Below, one piece after another: positions 1 through 10,070 of a stretch of 64,000 bases of DNA. The notes beneath the pieces are model-generated. The model worked only from the letters and a program-made list of their open reading frames with translations, did no database searches and was not told where the DNA came from. Each line of letters begins with the position of its first letter. Positions within the stretch are counted from its first letter, which is position 1. The DNA comes from Amborella trichopoda. Taxonomy: Eukaryota > Streptophyta > Magnoliopsida > Amborellales > Amborellaceae. The position numbers and the translations under genes are program-made. Location: positions 617,024 to 681,023 of the forward strand of contig NW_006497600.1 of assembly GCF_000471905.2 (NCBI RefSeq), written 5' to 3'.

Positions 1-1475
1 ACGCTTTGAAAAGGATAAAGATAGAAAGGCTTTAGGACCAGAAGCATGCCGATAGAGGTTTAGAAGTGCATAGGGGAAATAGACATTGACTGGCTGACGA
101 AGCTGTTCAAGAAGGTATTGAGAATAATGAAAATGCCAGACAAATGGAGGAAAAGTATTGTGGTACCTATTTACAAGAACAAATGAGATATACAAATTGT
201 GCAAACTATCGAGGGATCAAGCTTATGAGCCATACTATAAAGCCCTGGGAGAGAATCATTAAGCAACAACTAAGGCATGTAACGAGTGTATCTGAAAACC
301 AATTTAGTTTTATGCCAGGAAGGTCAACAACTGAGGCAATTTTCCTACTTAGACAACTGATTGAGAAGTTTAAGGCGAAGGAAAAAGACCTCTACATGGT
401 CTTTATTGATCTAGAGAAATCTTAAGATAGAGTACCTAGATATTTGATTTAGCGGATGTTGGAAAAGAAAGGCATCTCTAGACATTTCATCGGCTTGGTG
501 AGAGATATATACAATGGAGCGGTAACTAGTGTACGAGCAACTAGTGGAGAGACGAGTAAGTTTTCAATGACAATAAGTTTACATTAAGGGTCAGCATTGA
601 ACTCGTAACTCTTTATCTTAGTTATGGACGACTTAACTAGGAACCTACAGGATCAGGTACCATGATGCATGTTGTTCGCAGATGACATTGTTTTGATTGA
701 TGAGACCCGAAACGGCATCAACACAAAGTTAGAACTTTGGAGGGATGCCCTAGAATCCAAATGTTTTAAAATTAGTCGGACTAAGACAGAATATATGGAG
801 TGCAAGTTTAGTAACAATAGGAGTAGAAACGAGGAAGTAGTTAAGATTGACGGCCATGAAGTACAAAAAAGACCGCACTTTGGATACCTTGGGTCAATAA
901 TCCAAAAAAATGGAGAGATCGAGGAAGATGTAACACACAAAATTAGAGCTGAGTGGGGCGAAGTGGAGATGTGCAACAGGAATTTTATGTGATCACCGCA
1001 TACCAATGAAGCTGAAGGGCAAGTTCTATAGGACAGCAGTGAGACTAGCTTTGCTCTGGAATGTTGGGCGGACAAAAAACAATATACCCATGAAATGAGT
1101 ATAACAGAGATGAGGATGCTGAGATGGATGAGTGGCAAGACAAGAAGGGATAGAATTCAAAATGAAACTATTCGAGAGAATTTAAGCGTGGCACCAATAG
1201 GCGATAAAATGAGCAAGAGTAGACTTAGGTGGGCGGGCCATATGTGGCACCGACTAAGTACAGCACCTGTAAGGAGGTGCGAGTTAGTTCAAGTGGAAGG
1301 ACTTAAAAAGGCAAGGGATAGGCCCAAAAGTACATAGTTGAAAGTAGTCCGAAAATATATGGGAACTTATTACCTCACTGAGGGTATGGCCTTTAATATA
1401 GTAGAATGGAGAACCAGGATTCATGCAGCTGACCCCAACTAATTGAGAGAAGGCTGAAATGATAATGATGATCTA
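1..1475 (+). pseudogene. RTE-clade non-LTR retrotransposon (LINE), decayed, 5' end outside window
   Basis: The plus strand carries reverse-transcriptase sequence broken by stops and frame changes. Around 144-425 the frame reads NYRGIKLMS, then NQFSFMPGRSTTEAIF and MVFIDLEK, the RT finger and palm motifs of RTE-clade LINEs. Near 669 comes LFADDIVL, the catalytic FADD box. Around 1095-1337 the C-terminal segment RLRWAGHM with APVRRCE is seen. The element ends with a CCCCAACTAATTG-like 3' tail and an ATGATGATG-type run at about 1433-1475, as RTE elements do. The endonuclease part would lie left of base 1. A stop at about 423 and several later ones show it is not functional. The clade call rests on motif recognition, not an alignment. 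Confidence 0.85.
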
Positions 1476-2960
1476 CAAAAATAAGAAGTTTATTGGGAAG
1501 GGAAAATTGACTCCAAATTGTTAGTCACTTGAATGAGCCTTAGAGTATGATAGACATGGTGGATCACCCTTACCTAGCTCGGCAAATAACCATTTCTTGG
1601 AGGTGTTAAAATGGAGGCAGGAGCTCAAAATGGGAAATGGATGCATGTGTACTTAGTCAAGGATGAAATCCCCTTGCATAGAACTTATCAGAAATCTAAA
1701 CGACTAGATAATCCAAAGAACTACGCTAGTTGGGTTACACAAATACATGTTATATACAAAGACGAACACCTCCAAGTGCTTCACATGGCACTCCTATAAA
1801 ACCACCAGCTACAACATTGAGACCCCACCCTCCCCAAGGAAAAGTTTTTTTTTTAAAAAAAAGGATCAAGAACTGACAACTAGGAGCAATTACATGGTTT
1901 GCTACTATTTTGGAACTTTTGTAAACAAGAGTCCAGTTGGTACCAATTCCCAGCCAGTTTGGGCTGCCTAACCCAGGGTTGTTTGTTTCCCTATGAAACA
2001 TGGATCTATAAATGGTTTGGGACATGACAAGCATCTGAAACTGTAAGGGACAGTATTGGAGCAATTTGATCAGGAAGCTCAAGGGGATTTCACTAAAATG
2101 CCACATTAATGAGTTATTTTAAGCCATTCAGTCAATGGAGTGCGGTAATCCACATTGATGAGATATTTTACGCCATTCAGCCAAGTGATCACAAAACAGG
2201 TAGAACAAATGGAGTGAAGGGATGGGAGAAATGGTTAAACAAATGAAAAATCTAGATCTCTTCTCAATTGTATAGACCGTCAGGAATCGAAAGTAGTTTC
2301 AAGGTGCACCATACTTAAGGAGGTATGCAATTTTTCGTTTTTCGTTTTCGTTTCGTTTTGGGTTTGGGGTGGGTGGGTGGCGGGGGGGGTAGGCACTTGA
2401 ACAAGAAATATGGGATGCAATGCATCCTAATCTTAATGAATTTAGGACACATAGATCACTAGAGATTGAGGAATTAGAGATGTTGTGATGTATTCTTTCC
2501 CATAACTTTTCATGCTAGACCACCCTTTGCAATGCAATAGGGTGGTAAAGAATAGCTAGGGGCTAAGGTCGTGGTGGTAGCACCCCACACCATAGTTACC
2601 ACGTTGTGGTTTCCATTCCCACCACTAACACCACCCTACTAACACCTTCAAAAAGCTAACTCCTGATCTACTTTAAAAAACGGGTAAGCCACTGAATTAC
2701 CCAAAAAAAAAAAAAGATAATAGCTAGGGGCACAAGACAACTCTGGTTTGGACGATCTTAAGTCAGCGTCGAGGTTTAATATCACGGTGAACAAAGATGT
2801 CCCATCCACACCCTCGTAAAATCGATGATTTCCTAATTCGGTCGTTATGGGTGGCTCTTTCATCCCTAAGATCCTCAAGGCAAGTTTACCAATCATTCAG
2901 TATAATAAGAACATTTGAAACTCGACTGAGTTGACTTGGTTAATTTTTCATCACAATTAA
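1476..2960. other. Intergenic or long-intron stretch, no gene recognised
   Basis: I see no coding region that I can defend here. It holds A- and T-rich runs (about 1845-1861 and 2700-2715), a G-rich patch near 2362-2390, and short open frames without codon character. Depending on whether the clathrin-assembly gene to the right is intact, this may be part of one of its introns. Confidence 0.4.
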
Positions 2961-2964
2961 CCTA

Positions 2965-3025
2965 CTTCTATTCAGCTTGTTAGGCTCGTGACCGATGACC
3001 ACGAGCCTAACAAGCTGAATAGAAG
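2965..3025. repeat. Perfect 26-bp inverted repeat with 9-nt loop
   Basis: Bases 2965-2990 and 3000-3025 are exact reverse complements (arms start CTTCTATTCAGC and end GAATAGAAG), separated by the 9 bases ACCGATGAC. Flanking bases pair only sporadically. No target duplication is evident. The hairpin could be a young foldback, a small transposon relic, or the stem of a transcript processed into small RNA. Confidence 0.85.
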
Positions 3026-3029
3026 GAGT

Positions 3030-3960
3030 CAAACTTGACATAAGACTCAGTGAGAAGGTGAAAAAGAGAGCCTCATTGAATTGGAGGAGACATGAATGAA
3101 AAATGAACATTAATACTCCTAGGAAAAGGAAAAAGCAATTTAGGAAAAAACTGGTTTCATGTCAGTTTGGAACTTATACAATAGTATTATACACAGTTCT
3201 TTTCGATAAGGATTTTTTATACAATTAAATGTGATTTTATGGCCGTGGATTCATGTATAGCTACCTAATGTTCCCATATAGTAGATGTTAACATTAAAAA
3301 TATAGAAGTACGAACACAAATCACAATGCCAACCATTTCAGGAATTAGAAGGTGGTTGAGATCAATTGACTAAGTCCTGACCTGAGTTCTAAATTATGTA
3401 TATACGTAGATATATGCGCAAATATTACGATAACAATCATGAATCAAAAAGTAGACCTTTTATGAGACCATTTCTATAAAAATGCATGCATGTATCCATG
3501 GCTTCATGAATATTAAAAATATGATGTGCATGCATTGTAAACGTAGATAAGCTTAGTAAACAAACGCATAAATTGTTATATTTATGCTGTGCCAAATCAT
3601 TTCAACTGTTACATAGAGTGCCGGTACCGTGCCCAGACCTATTTTGCTACCCTAAAATAAAAATCTGCATCATCACATACACTGGCACATAAAAATCACT
3701 TACATGATTCAAGTAGTGTGGGCATGAAAAAAAGCCATTTCTCAATTAGTTATCAGAAACAAACAAAAACCCAATTCTCGAAGTCATTATCAGAATGAAA
3801 AAACCAAGTGGCAATTAAGTAAGAAAAACAACACCCAATTCTCAAGTTATTATCTCTCAATTAATAACAAGAAAAGCAAAACCCAATTCTGACTAGTTAT
3901 CAAGAAAAAGGCAAAAAAATAGTTCATTCACTGTAAAGATCAAGAAGCTATCAAAAATAC
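3030..3960. other. AT-rich stretch, probable intron 3 or flank of the clathrin-assembly gene
   Basis: No further ANTH-domain exon could be recognised on the minus strand. Near 3760-3910 there are three degenerate copies of a short motif around AACCCAATTCT plus TTATC, about 50-70 bp apart, probably a decayed tandem repeat. Otherwise nothing is seen. Confidence 0.4.
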
Positions 3961-4832
3961 CGTCCAGTTGTGGGTCTTGGCCAGTCGCCTAGCAAGTGCG
4001 TGTATACAGTACGCAACATCAGCCCGGGGGCGAATCACCGAAGTTGCAGCCAAAATTTCTAGAGAGAGAAATACAGGGAACCAAATAATTCAATAAGAAA
4101 AGGCAGTAGAATAAAACAGAGCATTTAGTTCAAGAAATGAAAGAAGAGGGACGGAGAGACGTCTTACTTCGCACATGTCTCTCTTTTGGGGGACATTCGA
4201 CATGGTTTGTGGCTTTGACGATCGCAACGTCCACATCCTCCAATCAAAAGAATTGAAATCAGAGGGACCCAATTGAATAGAGAGAGAATGAAAGTTCCCC
4301 ATCGAGAGAGAGAGGTTTCAAATACAGAGGAATCCATATCTAGAGAAAGAAAAGGACAATCAGGGGCCGGAGGAGAGGGCCAACAAGAGAGTCAAATAAA
4401 GGAACTAAAAAGTAAAGAGAGAGATTCGCAGGGGCAGCAGGAGAGAGAGATAGAGGGGGGGACTCAAATTAGAGACCCAAAATAAAAGAGAGAGAAAATA
4501 GATTCACAGGGAAAGCATGAGAGACGAGGAAATGGGATTAGAGCAACCGAAATGACAAGAGAGAGAGAGAGATACTGAAAATAGAGTAACCCAAATAAAG
4601 AGAAAAAATAACAAGAGGGAGAGACGAGGGAGAGACGAGGAAAGGGAGTACTGAACTTAGAAGAACCCGAATGAGAAGAAAGAGAAAAATAAATCACAGT
4701 AGAGAGAGAAAGAGAGCTTTTCTTAGAGAGAGAAGCGTATACCTTAAAATCGCTGTTAACCTTGGCAAGGCCAACTTTGGTGGTGTCCTTCAAAGCCCCG
4801 TAGGCCTTTCTCCATGTCTGGAGGGAACCCAT
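3961..4832 (-). CDS. Clathrin-assembly (ANTH/PICALM-like) protein, first three exons
   Basis: Exon 1 (4832-4743, ATG at 4832-4830) encodes [20 protein letters not shown] and on to NSDFK, then a GTATAC donor. Exon 2 (4237-4168) encodes [20 protein letters not shown], then GTAAGA. Exon 3 (4058-3961) encodes [18 protein letters not shown] and continues to THNWT, then GTATTT. Phases 0, 1 and 0 join cleanly, giving 86 residues. This matches the start of the plant ANTH domain, which binds phosphoinositides and helps build clathrin coats at the plasma membrane or trans-Golgi. Known plant members run to several hundred residues and continue with a VALKTLIVIHR-like exon; I find none down to base 1. 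Either intron 3 is very long and the gene leaves the window, or it is a 5' fragment. The exons show no damage. The long GA-rich run at about 4260-4735 is intron 1. Confidence 0.8.
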
Positions 4833-5142
4833 CTGCCCTCCTCTTCCCCCTCTCTCGCGCCTCCTCTTCCACCGCTTTCTCCGTATATTACCCCATGAAT
4901 CGCCACCATTATACCCACCCCACGCTCTTTCTTTCTCTTTTTTAGTCCTTTCACCGCTTTTCTCTCTCTATATTTTCTCTCTCTAAAGTATAAAATAAAC
5001 CGAAGTTTCCCTCTCTCCATGAGCAGTTGGAGTAGAAGGTCCGCCTTTCCCACCGCATTGGGGCCCCCAATGGCTTGCTTAGGTAAGCCGCCCAATTTCC
5101 TCAGTCCCCAGTTTTATAATACTTTATTGATGAACCTATGAG
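4833..5142 (-). promoter_or_regulatory. Probable 5' leader and promoter side of the clathrin-assembly gene
   Basis: Upstream of the minus-strand ATG the plus strand is CT-rich (minus strand GA-rich) from about 4840 to 5030, which is common in plant leaders. No convincing TATA box was found. The boundary with the nested repeats starts near 5143. Confidence 0.35.
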
Positions 5143-5318
5143 GGCAAGGTTGGCAATAGACTCGGACCCGACCTCGGATTCGGTTCCGGCCTAATGATGG
5201 GTCCATAAATTGGACCCTCACAAGTAAGGTTCGGGTCCAAATTTTAGACTCAAATACTATTCGGGTGTGATCCAGGTAACCTAATATTTTTCTAATCCAG
5301 ATATATAAATATATTTAA
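5143..5318. mobile_element. GGTGGCA-family element, left portion, invaded by later elements
   Basis: The stretch starts near AAGGTTGGCAATAGACTCGG and carries CGGGTCC and ATACTATTCGGGT motifs typical of the family best seen at 34753-35177. Its likely other end, with CCATTTCCACCCCT, lies at about 6590-6736, so three family-P elements sit inside it. No outer target duplication could be matched. Confidence 0.5.
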
Positions 5319-5753
5319 GAAAAAAATTTATATAAAGTGCACCTCAATACTCATAGAAAAGGTTGTTTGCCCCTCAATACTCATCGAAAAATTGTTTCAT
5401 CATTTAAAAAACCTTCCAAATGATCATCTCCACTTCGATATGTAGGAATATGAAGGAAAAATTGAATTTCAAGTATTAATATTAGTATATCTTGTAAAAT
5501 ATTATCTAAAACATCTATTATCAAAATATTTGAGTGTTTATAGATTTGTTAAATCTGCAATATTTTTGTTTTTTTTTTTTTACAATGTTATTAAATCTAC
5601 AATATTTTTGGAGCTTTCAATTTTATAATAGGATGAAAAATACATTTTAGGGTGATCATAAGAGTTTCAGTGCCTAAAATATATCTTATAACGAGATTTT
5701 GGGTGCACCTCACTATGACTGTTTAAGGCTAACACCTTACACAAACCTCTCCC
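5319..5753. mobile_element. Family-P MITE copy 1, 9-bp target duplication
   Basis: The element begins GAAAAAAATTTATATAA and ends ACAAACCTCTCCC. It is flanked by TATATTTAA at 5310-5318 and again at 5754-5762. The interior shares the family core (ATGATCATCTC near 5418 and the TTTATAGATTTGTT region). The right end carries an AAGG...CCTT dyad (B-type end). There is no coding capacity. A 9-bp duplication points to the Mutator superfamily by established rule; the assignment is inference. Confidence 0.75.
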
Positions 5754-5763
5754 TATATTTAAA

Positions 5764-6153
5764 GGGTGCCGTTTCTATAGCTAGGCTCTAAACAATCGAA
5801 TTAGAGCCTACCTTCAAATAGTTGTCGAGAAATGTGGTTTCAATACTATAAATCTTTTTTATAGCCTTAAAATATATTTTCATATATATTTATAAAATTT
5901 AAAGCTTAAAAAATAGCGTAGATTGATAGATCTATGAAAACTTAAAAATCTTGAAAATTGACGATCAAAAAATGCGTTACAAAATACATTATTTCTAAAA
6001 CTTCAAATCTATTTTTTTTCATGTTCATGCATCTTGATGTCGAGATGATCAATTTGAAGGTATTCGGGCATCAAAACAATCTTTTCAAGCGAAATTTTCG
6101 ATGCACGCTCAATTTTGATTGTTTAGAGCCTCGGCTCTATATAAACTTTTCCC
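5764..6153. mobile_element. Family-P MITE copy 2 (A-type ends), 9-bp target duplication
   Basis: It starts GGGTGCCGTTTCTATAG and its right end, read inward, is GGGAAAAGTTTATATAGAGC. Inverted ends share GGCTCTAAACAATC. The duplication ATATTTAAA is at 5755-5763 and 6154-6162. The left duplication overlaps that of copy 1, so the two elements lie back to back with only that target sequence between them. The end palindrome is AGAGCC-TC-GGCTCT (6125-6138). Confidence 0.85.
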
Positions 6154-6183
6154 ATATTTAAATATAGTTGAATAATACATAAA

Positions 6184-6570
6184 GGAAAAAATTTATATGA
6201 GGCTCTAAACAATCAAATTAGAGCCCACCTCAAAAACTTCACTATAAGAGGTTGTTTTGATGCTCAAATGTCCTCAAATTGATCATCTCAACATTAAAAT
6301 GCATGGACATGAAAAAAAAATGGATTTCAAGTTCTGGAAATAGTACATCTTATATGTATTTTTTGACAATCAATTTTCAAGATTTTCAAGTTTTTATAGA
6401 TCTGCTTAATTTACACTATTTTTTAAGCTTTAAATTTTATAACTAAATATAAAAATAAATTTTAAGGCTATCATAAAGATTTTCAGTATTGAAATCACAT
6501 TTCTCGATACTATTTGAATCTGTGCTCTACTTTGATTGTTTACAGCCTCAGCTATATACAAACTACACCC
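6184..6570. mobile_element. Family-P MITE copy 3 (A-type ends), 9-bp target duplication
   Basis: It begins GGAAAAAATTTATATGAGGC and ends CAAACTACACCC. ATACATAAA flanks it exactly at 6175-6183 and 6571-6579. The inverted ends include GGCTCTAAACAATC and GATTGTTTACAGCC. It is non-coding and 387 bp long. Confidence 0.85.
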
Positions 6571-6579
6571 ATACATAAA

Positions 6580-6760
6580 TATTGTAATTTTTAAGTCGGG
6601 TCCAAGATCCCACTATATTTTTGGGTCCACTAGATTCAAGTTTGATCGGGTTTGGGTCCCATATCATTTTTCTGATTCAGACCCATGTCAGGCGAACCCG
6701 ACTCAACTCGACCCATTTCCACCCCTACTCTATTAGTACCATTGCCACCCCTACTCTACT
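6580..6760. mobile_element. GGTGGCA-family element, right portion
   Basis: It contains repeated GGGTCC and CGGGTTTGGGTCCC blocks and ends CCATTTCCACCCCT near 6726, followed by ACTCTATTAG, a second CCATTGCCACCCCT and ACTCTACTAG. The short 26-28 bp duplication at this end is unexplained and may reflect two insertions or excision repair. Confidence 0.5.
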
Positions 6761-6813
6761 AGTAGTTTGCGCCCTACCCTACGTACATGTCATGCATGTC
6801 AAAGGTTTTGGTG

Positions 6814-7209
6814 CGTGAAAAGTTTATATAAGGTTCCAACCTTAAAACCTAGAACTACAGATGCACATTAAAAAGCCATTAGTAAAAGTTGTTTTAATGT
6901 TGAAAAACTCTCTAATTGATCATCTCGATATCGAGATGTATGGCCATAAAAAAAAAAAGATTTTGAATCGCATAAATGGTGCATCTTACAACACATTGTC
7001 TAAACCATCCATTTTCAAGATTTTCATATGTTTATATACCTACTTGAATTTTAATCATTTTTTTAATTTAAAATTTTATAATTAGATTTAAAAATAGATT
7101 TTGAGATAACCTTAGAATATTTTACATCAAAATTATATGTTATGATAAAATTTAAAGGCACACCTTAAATAGATTGTTTAAGGTTGCAACCTTATAGAAA
7201 CCACACCAG
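6814..7209. mobile_element. Family-P MITE copy 4 (B-type ends)
   Basis: The left end reads GTGAAAAGTTTATATAAGGT and the right end, read inward, GGTGTGGTTTCTATAAGG followed by TTGCAACCTTAAACAATC. The right subterminal palindrome is AAGGTTGCAACCTT. A perfect 18-bp palindrome, CATCTCGATATCGAGATG, lies at 6921-6938 in the core. No clean 9-bp target duplication was found. Confidence 0.7.
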
Positions 7210-7749
7210 TATAAATAATGTAAAACTATTTCAAGATTCGAATTTAATTTTATGATGTGTTCTGTTCAACCCGGTAACCAATTTAATAAATAAATAAAAG
7301 AAACAAAATTTCAGGGGTGTATTTTCTTTAACTTGGAGACCGAACTTTCTAATAAAAAAAAAAGATAAATAAAAACACTCTCTTTCTAAGCCTAAAAATA
7401 ATAATATCCCAAAGCCTAAAAGCAATAATATCCAAAATTCAAATATAGATTGTTCAGTTTTTCAACAGGCACATTTTAGCATTGAAGAAATCCAAATCCA
7501 TCTTGTGTGCACATAATCATCAGGCACTTTTAAGTGGAACCTAAAACTTCATAATCTAAAAACAAAAACTCCTAGGAAGCATTTCCACATGTCACTACAT
7601 GTATTAAAGTTATTATACCATGGACATTGGATTATCTTGAAATAAGAAAAAGACATTGCAGTATTCTTCACATTCTCCTTCTTGGCGAGTAGTTGCCATT
7701 ATTGGCCTTTTCTCTCCTTATGTTATACGGGATTTTATAGTATTAAATC
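7210..7749. other. Intergenic, no feature recognised
   Basis: AT-rich sequence with no coding character, RNA gene or clear repeat that I can identify. Confidence 0.4.
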
Positions 7750-7945
7750 ATTTATTTTTTATACAAGAATATCACAATCAACTATAGCCATTAGATGAGA
7801 AATACGACAGCTTGAGGTGTCTCATAAAGTTATGAAAGAAAATAAATTTTAAACTTTGAGCCTGGTCAAGAAAACACTCCAAGCCACTTTATTTCACATC
7901 TAACGGTCATATTTGATTGTGACATCCTTGTATGAAAAATAAATT
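7750..7945. mobile_element. Foldback MITE with about 50-bp inverted ends
   Basis: The left arm (ATTTATTTTTTATACAAGAA, then ATCACAATCA and CATTAGATGAGAAAT) is an imperfect inverted copy of the right arm (ATTTCACATCTAACGGTC through ATTGTGACATCCTTGTATG). The loop is about 90 bp. It resembles the family at 18863, 33314 and 60952, which also carry TTAGATGTGAAAT in their ends. Confidence 0.6.
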
Positions 7946-8690
7946 GTGCTATGTTATATAATGAATAATGATTAATGTGTCTATATTTTTTCATTGGCAT
8001 GTACAAGCCTTAAATAAGCAATTTCTCTTGCATTAAAAAACATTTTATCTCCCTCCCTCAATGAATCGCTATGTTATATAATGATTGCCTTTGTGGAAAA
8101 AACTTTTAATTCCTCAGGTTTTAGATGCATGGTTCTCTCTTTGTCCAAGCAATGGTGTTTGATCCTTCTCTCCATATGTTATACAAGGTCCATTATCTCT
8201 TTCTTCCTTGGTTTAGAGGCCTATTTTTACATTTAAGGGCAAATAAGATACTCCTTGTTTGGTTGCATAAATGGCTGATTTTATTATTGAGTTCCATAAG
8301 TAAAAATTGGTTTTTATAATTTTGTGCATGTCAGACTGTAAATATTGTAGTAGTGTTTGCCTCAATGTTTTAAAACTTGGTGATTTCCAATCTGGATCGT
8401 CGATTTCGATAGGAAACATTCTGGACTGGTCCGATTTTGGAAGGGTATGGGTCCCGACTGAGTTCTCCCTTATATATGTTTTTCTATTTCTTAAGCTTAT
8501 TTAATATATTCTTAGGGCCCCTCTATATTTTTAACTTTTATCTTATGTCATTCATTTTTCTAATATTTTTTAGATTATCGATCCAAACCTGATCTGAATC
8601 ACCAATCCAATGATCTGATACGGATATGTGGATGAACAATCCACCAACCAATCCATGTTTTGAAACACTATTTTGTTTTGTCCATTTTCC
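7946..8690. other. Intergenic, no feature recognised
   Basis: AT-rich. A stretch near 8380-8640 with GGTCCGATTTTGG and ATCTGATACGG motifs looks like a decayed repeat but cannot be placed in a family. Confidence 0.35.
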
Positions 8691-8698
8691 TCTACATG

Positions 8699-8797
8699 CT
8701 GTATAACTCTCTCTCCCTCTATCTCTTTCATTTATTTGAAGGAAAAAGTGTATAACTCTCTCTCGCTCTATCTCTTTCATTTATTTGAAGGAAAAAG
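8699..8797. repeat. Tandem duplication, about 48-bp unit, CT-rich
   Basis: The unit GTATAACTCTCTCTC, then CTCTATCTCTTTC and ATTTATTTGAAGG occurs twice in a row. The second copy runs straight into the left end of the family-P element at 8790. Confidence 0.8.
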
Positions 8798-9182
8798 TTT
8801 CTATAGAGTTGAGGCTCTAAACAATCAAATTAAAGTGCACCCCAAAAATTTCACTCTAAGATTTTATTTTCATGCCCAAATGTCGTCAAATTGGTCATCT
8901 CAACATCAAGCTGCATGGACATGTGAAAAAAATGGATTTCAAGTTTTGAAAATAGTGCATCTTGTAACGCATTTTTTTACCGTCAATTTTCAAGATTTTC
9001 AATTTTCATAGATTTGTTTGATCTACACTATTTTTTAGGCTTTAAGTTTTGTGATTAACGACGAAAATATATTTTAAGGCTATCACAAAGATTTTCAGTA
9101 TTGAAACCACATTTCTCTACATTATTTGAACATGTGCTTTATTTTGATTGTTTAGAGCCTTGGCTTTTTAGAAACTGCACCC
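8790..9182. mobile_element. Family-P MITE copy 5 (A-type ends)
   Basis: It begins GGAAAAAGTTTCTATAGAG and ends AGAAACTGCACCC. The inverted ends share GGCTCTAAACAATCAAA. The core matches the copies at 5764 and 6184. The flanks (left TTATTTGAA, right AAATTGAAT) do not give a clean 9-bp duplication; the left flank lies in a local tandem duplication. Confidence 0.8.
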
Positions 9183-9257
9183 AAATTGAATGTACACTTA
9201 GCTACCTATGGGGCATGAAATTTTATCCGTCAAGTTATATGTTTCTCTCCCGAGTAT

Positions 9258-9455
9258 TGATACTATGAGATCTTCCCACAGCTATGTGAGTAGGACCCTA
9301 AAGGATCACCATTAAATTTTGACATAAATCTCTAGAAAACTCATTTACCCAAGTCTTATACCTATATCACAACTTTTCTATAGATTTGTGTCAAAATTTA
9401 ATGGCGATCATTTTGGGTGCTACTCACGTGGGTGTGGGAGGGTCTTATAGTGTCA
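9258..9455. mobile_element. Foldback MITE with about 80-bp inverted ends
   Basis: The left arm (TGATACTATGAGATCTTCCC, GTGAGTAGGACCC, CCATTAAATTTTGACATAAA) pairs with the right arm (TTTGTGTCAAAATTTAATGG, GGTGCTACTCACG, TATAGTGTCA) over about 80 bases with scattered mismatches. The loop is about 40 bp. No second copy was seen in this window and no target duplication was established. Confidence 0.7.
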
Positions 9456-10060
9456 TTTCTCTTTTTTCCATCTCTCTCTCTTCTAAAGGCCCATAGGTTA
9501 TTGCTTGTTTGGCAGTGAGCCCAACGACACTCTAATGAGTTCCATAAAAACTGAAATTTTTTGTGTATAAAGTCAAATTTTATAATTTTAGTGGAAATTT
9601 ACTGAAAAGTCATGTTTTATTGTTGGAATATTTCATATTTCACACTTCAGTTCTACTTTTTAAAATATCTATGAATTTTTTTTTCTTTTTTTCCTTTATA
9701 CTAGATTAAACTCAACTTTGGTATATTGATACTTCTCACTGTAACACACTTATAGATGGAGTCTTTTTGCTATTTATTATTTTTGAATTATTTTTATATA
9801 TTTTTTATAGGTGCATGATGGTGAAAAGTATAAACATCCCAACTTTGAGCTTAATCCGATGTATAGGAAAATAGATCAAATTGAAATACTATTTATATTT
9901 TTAAAACTTAAATATAAAATATACTATTCTTACATTCAAAAAGTAATTTTTTACCTTCGGAAATAGAAGATCAGGGTTTTTCACACATAAGCCAGTGCGT
10001 GCAAAAAAAGTATACCAGGTAGGAAGGCGTAGCAAAGGGCCCAGGCCTTAATCCGGGAAC
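9456..10060. other. Intergenic, no feature recognised
   Basis: AT-rich with no coding character. No repeat boundary was found. Confidence 0.4.
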
Positions 10061-10070
10061 CCGAGGGGTG

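Noticed and set aside
653..1138. A 161-residue minus-strand frame at the left edge
   Set aside because: It is the antisense of the LINE reverse transcriptase, which is recognisable on the plus strand.
2648..2896. An 82-residue minus-strand frame considered as a downstream exon of the clathrin-assembly gene
   Set aside because: Its residues do not match any part of the ANTH domain or C-terminal region that I know, and the splice context is lacking.
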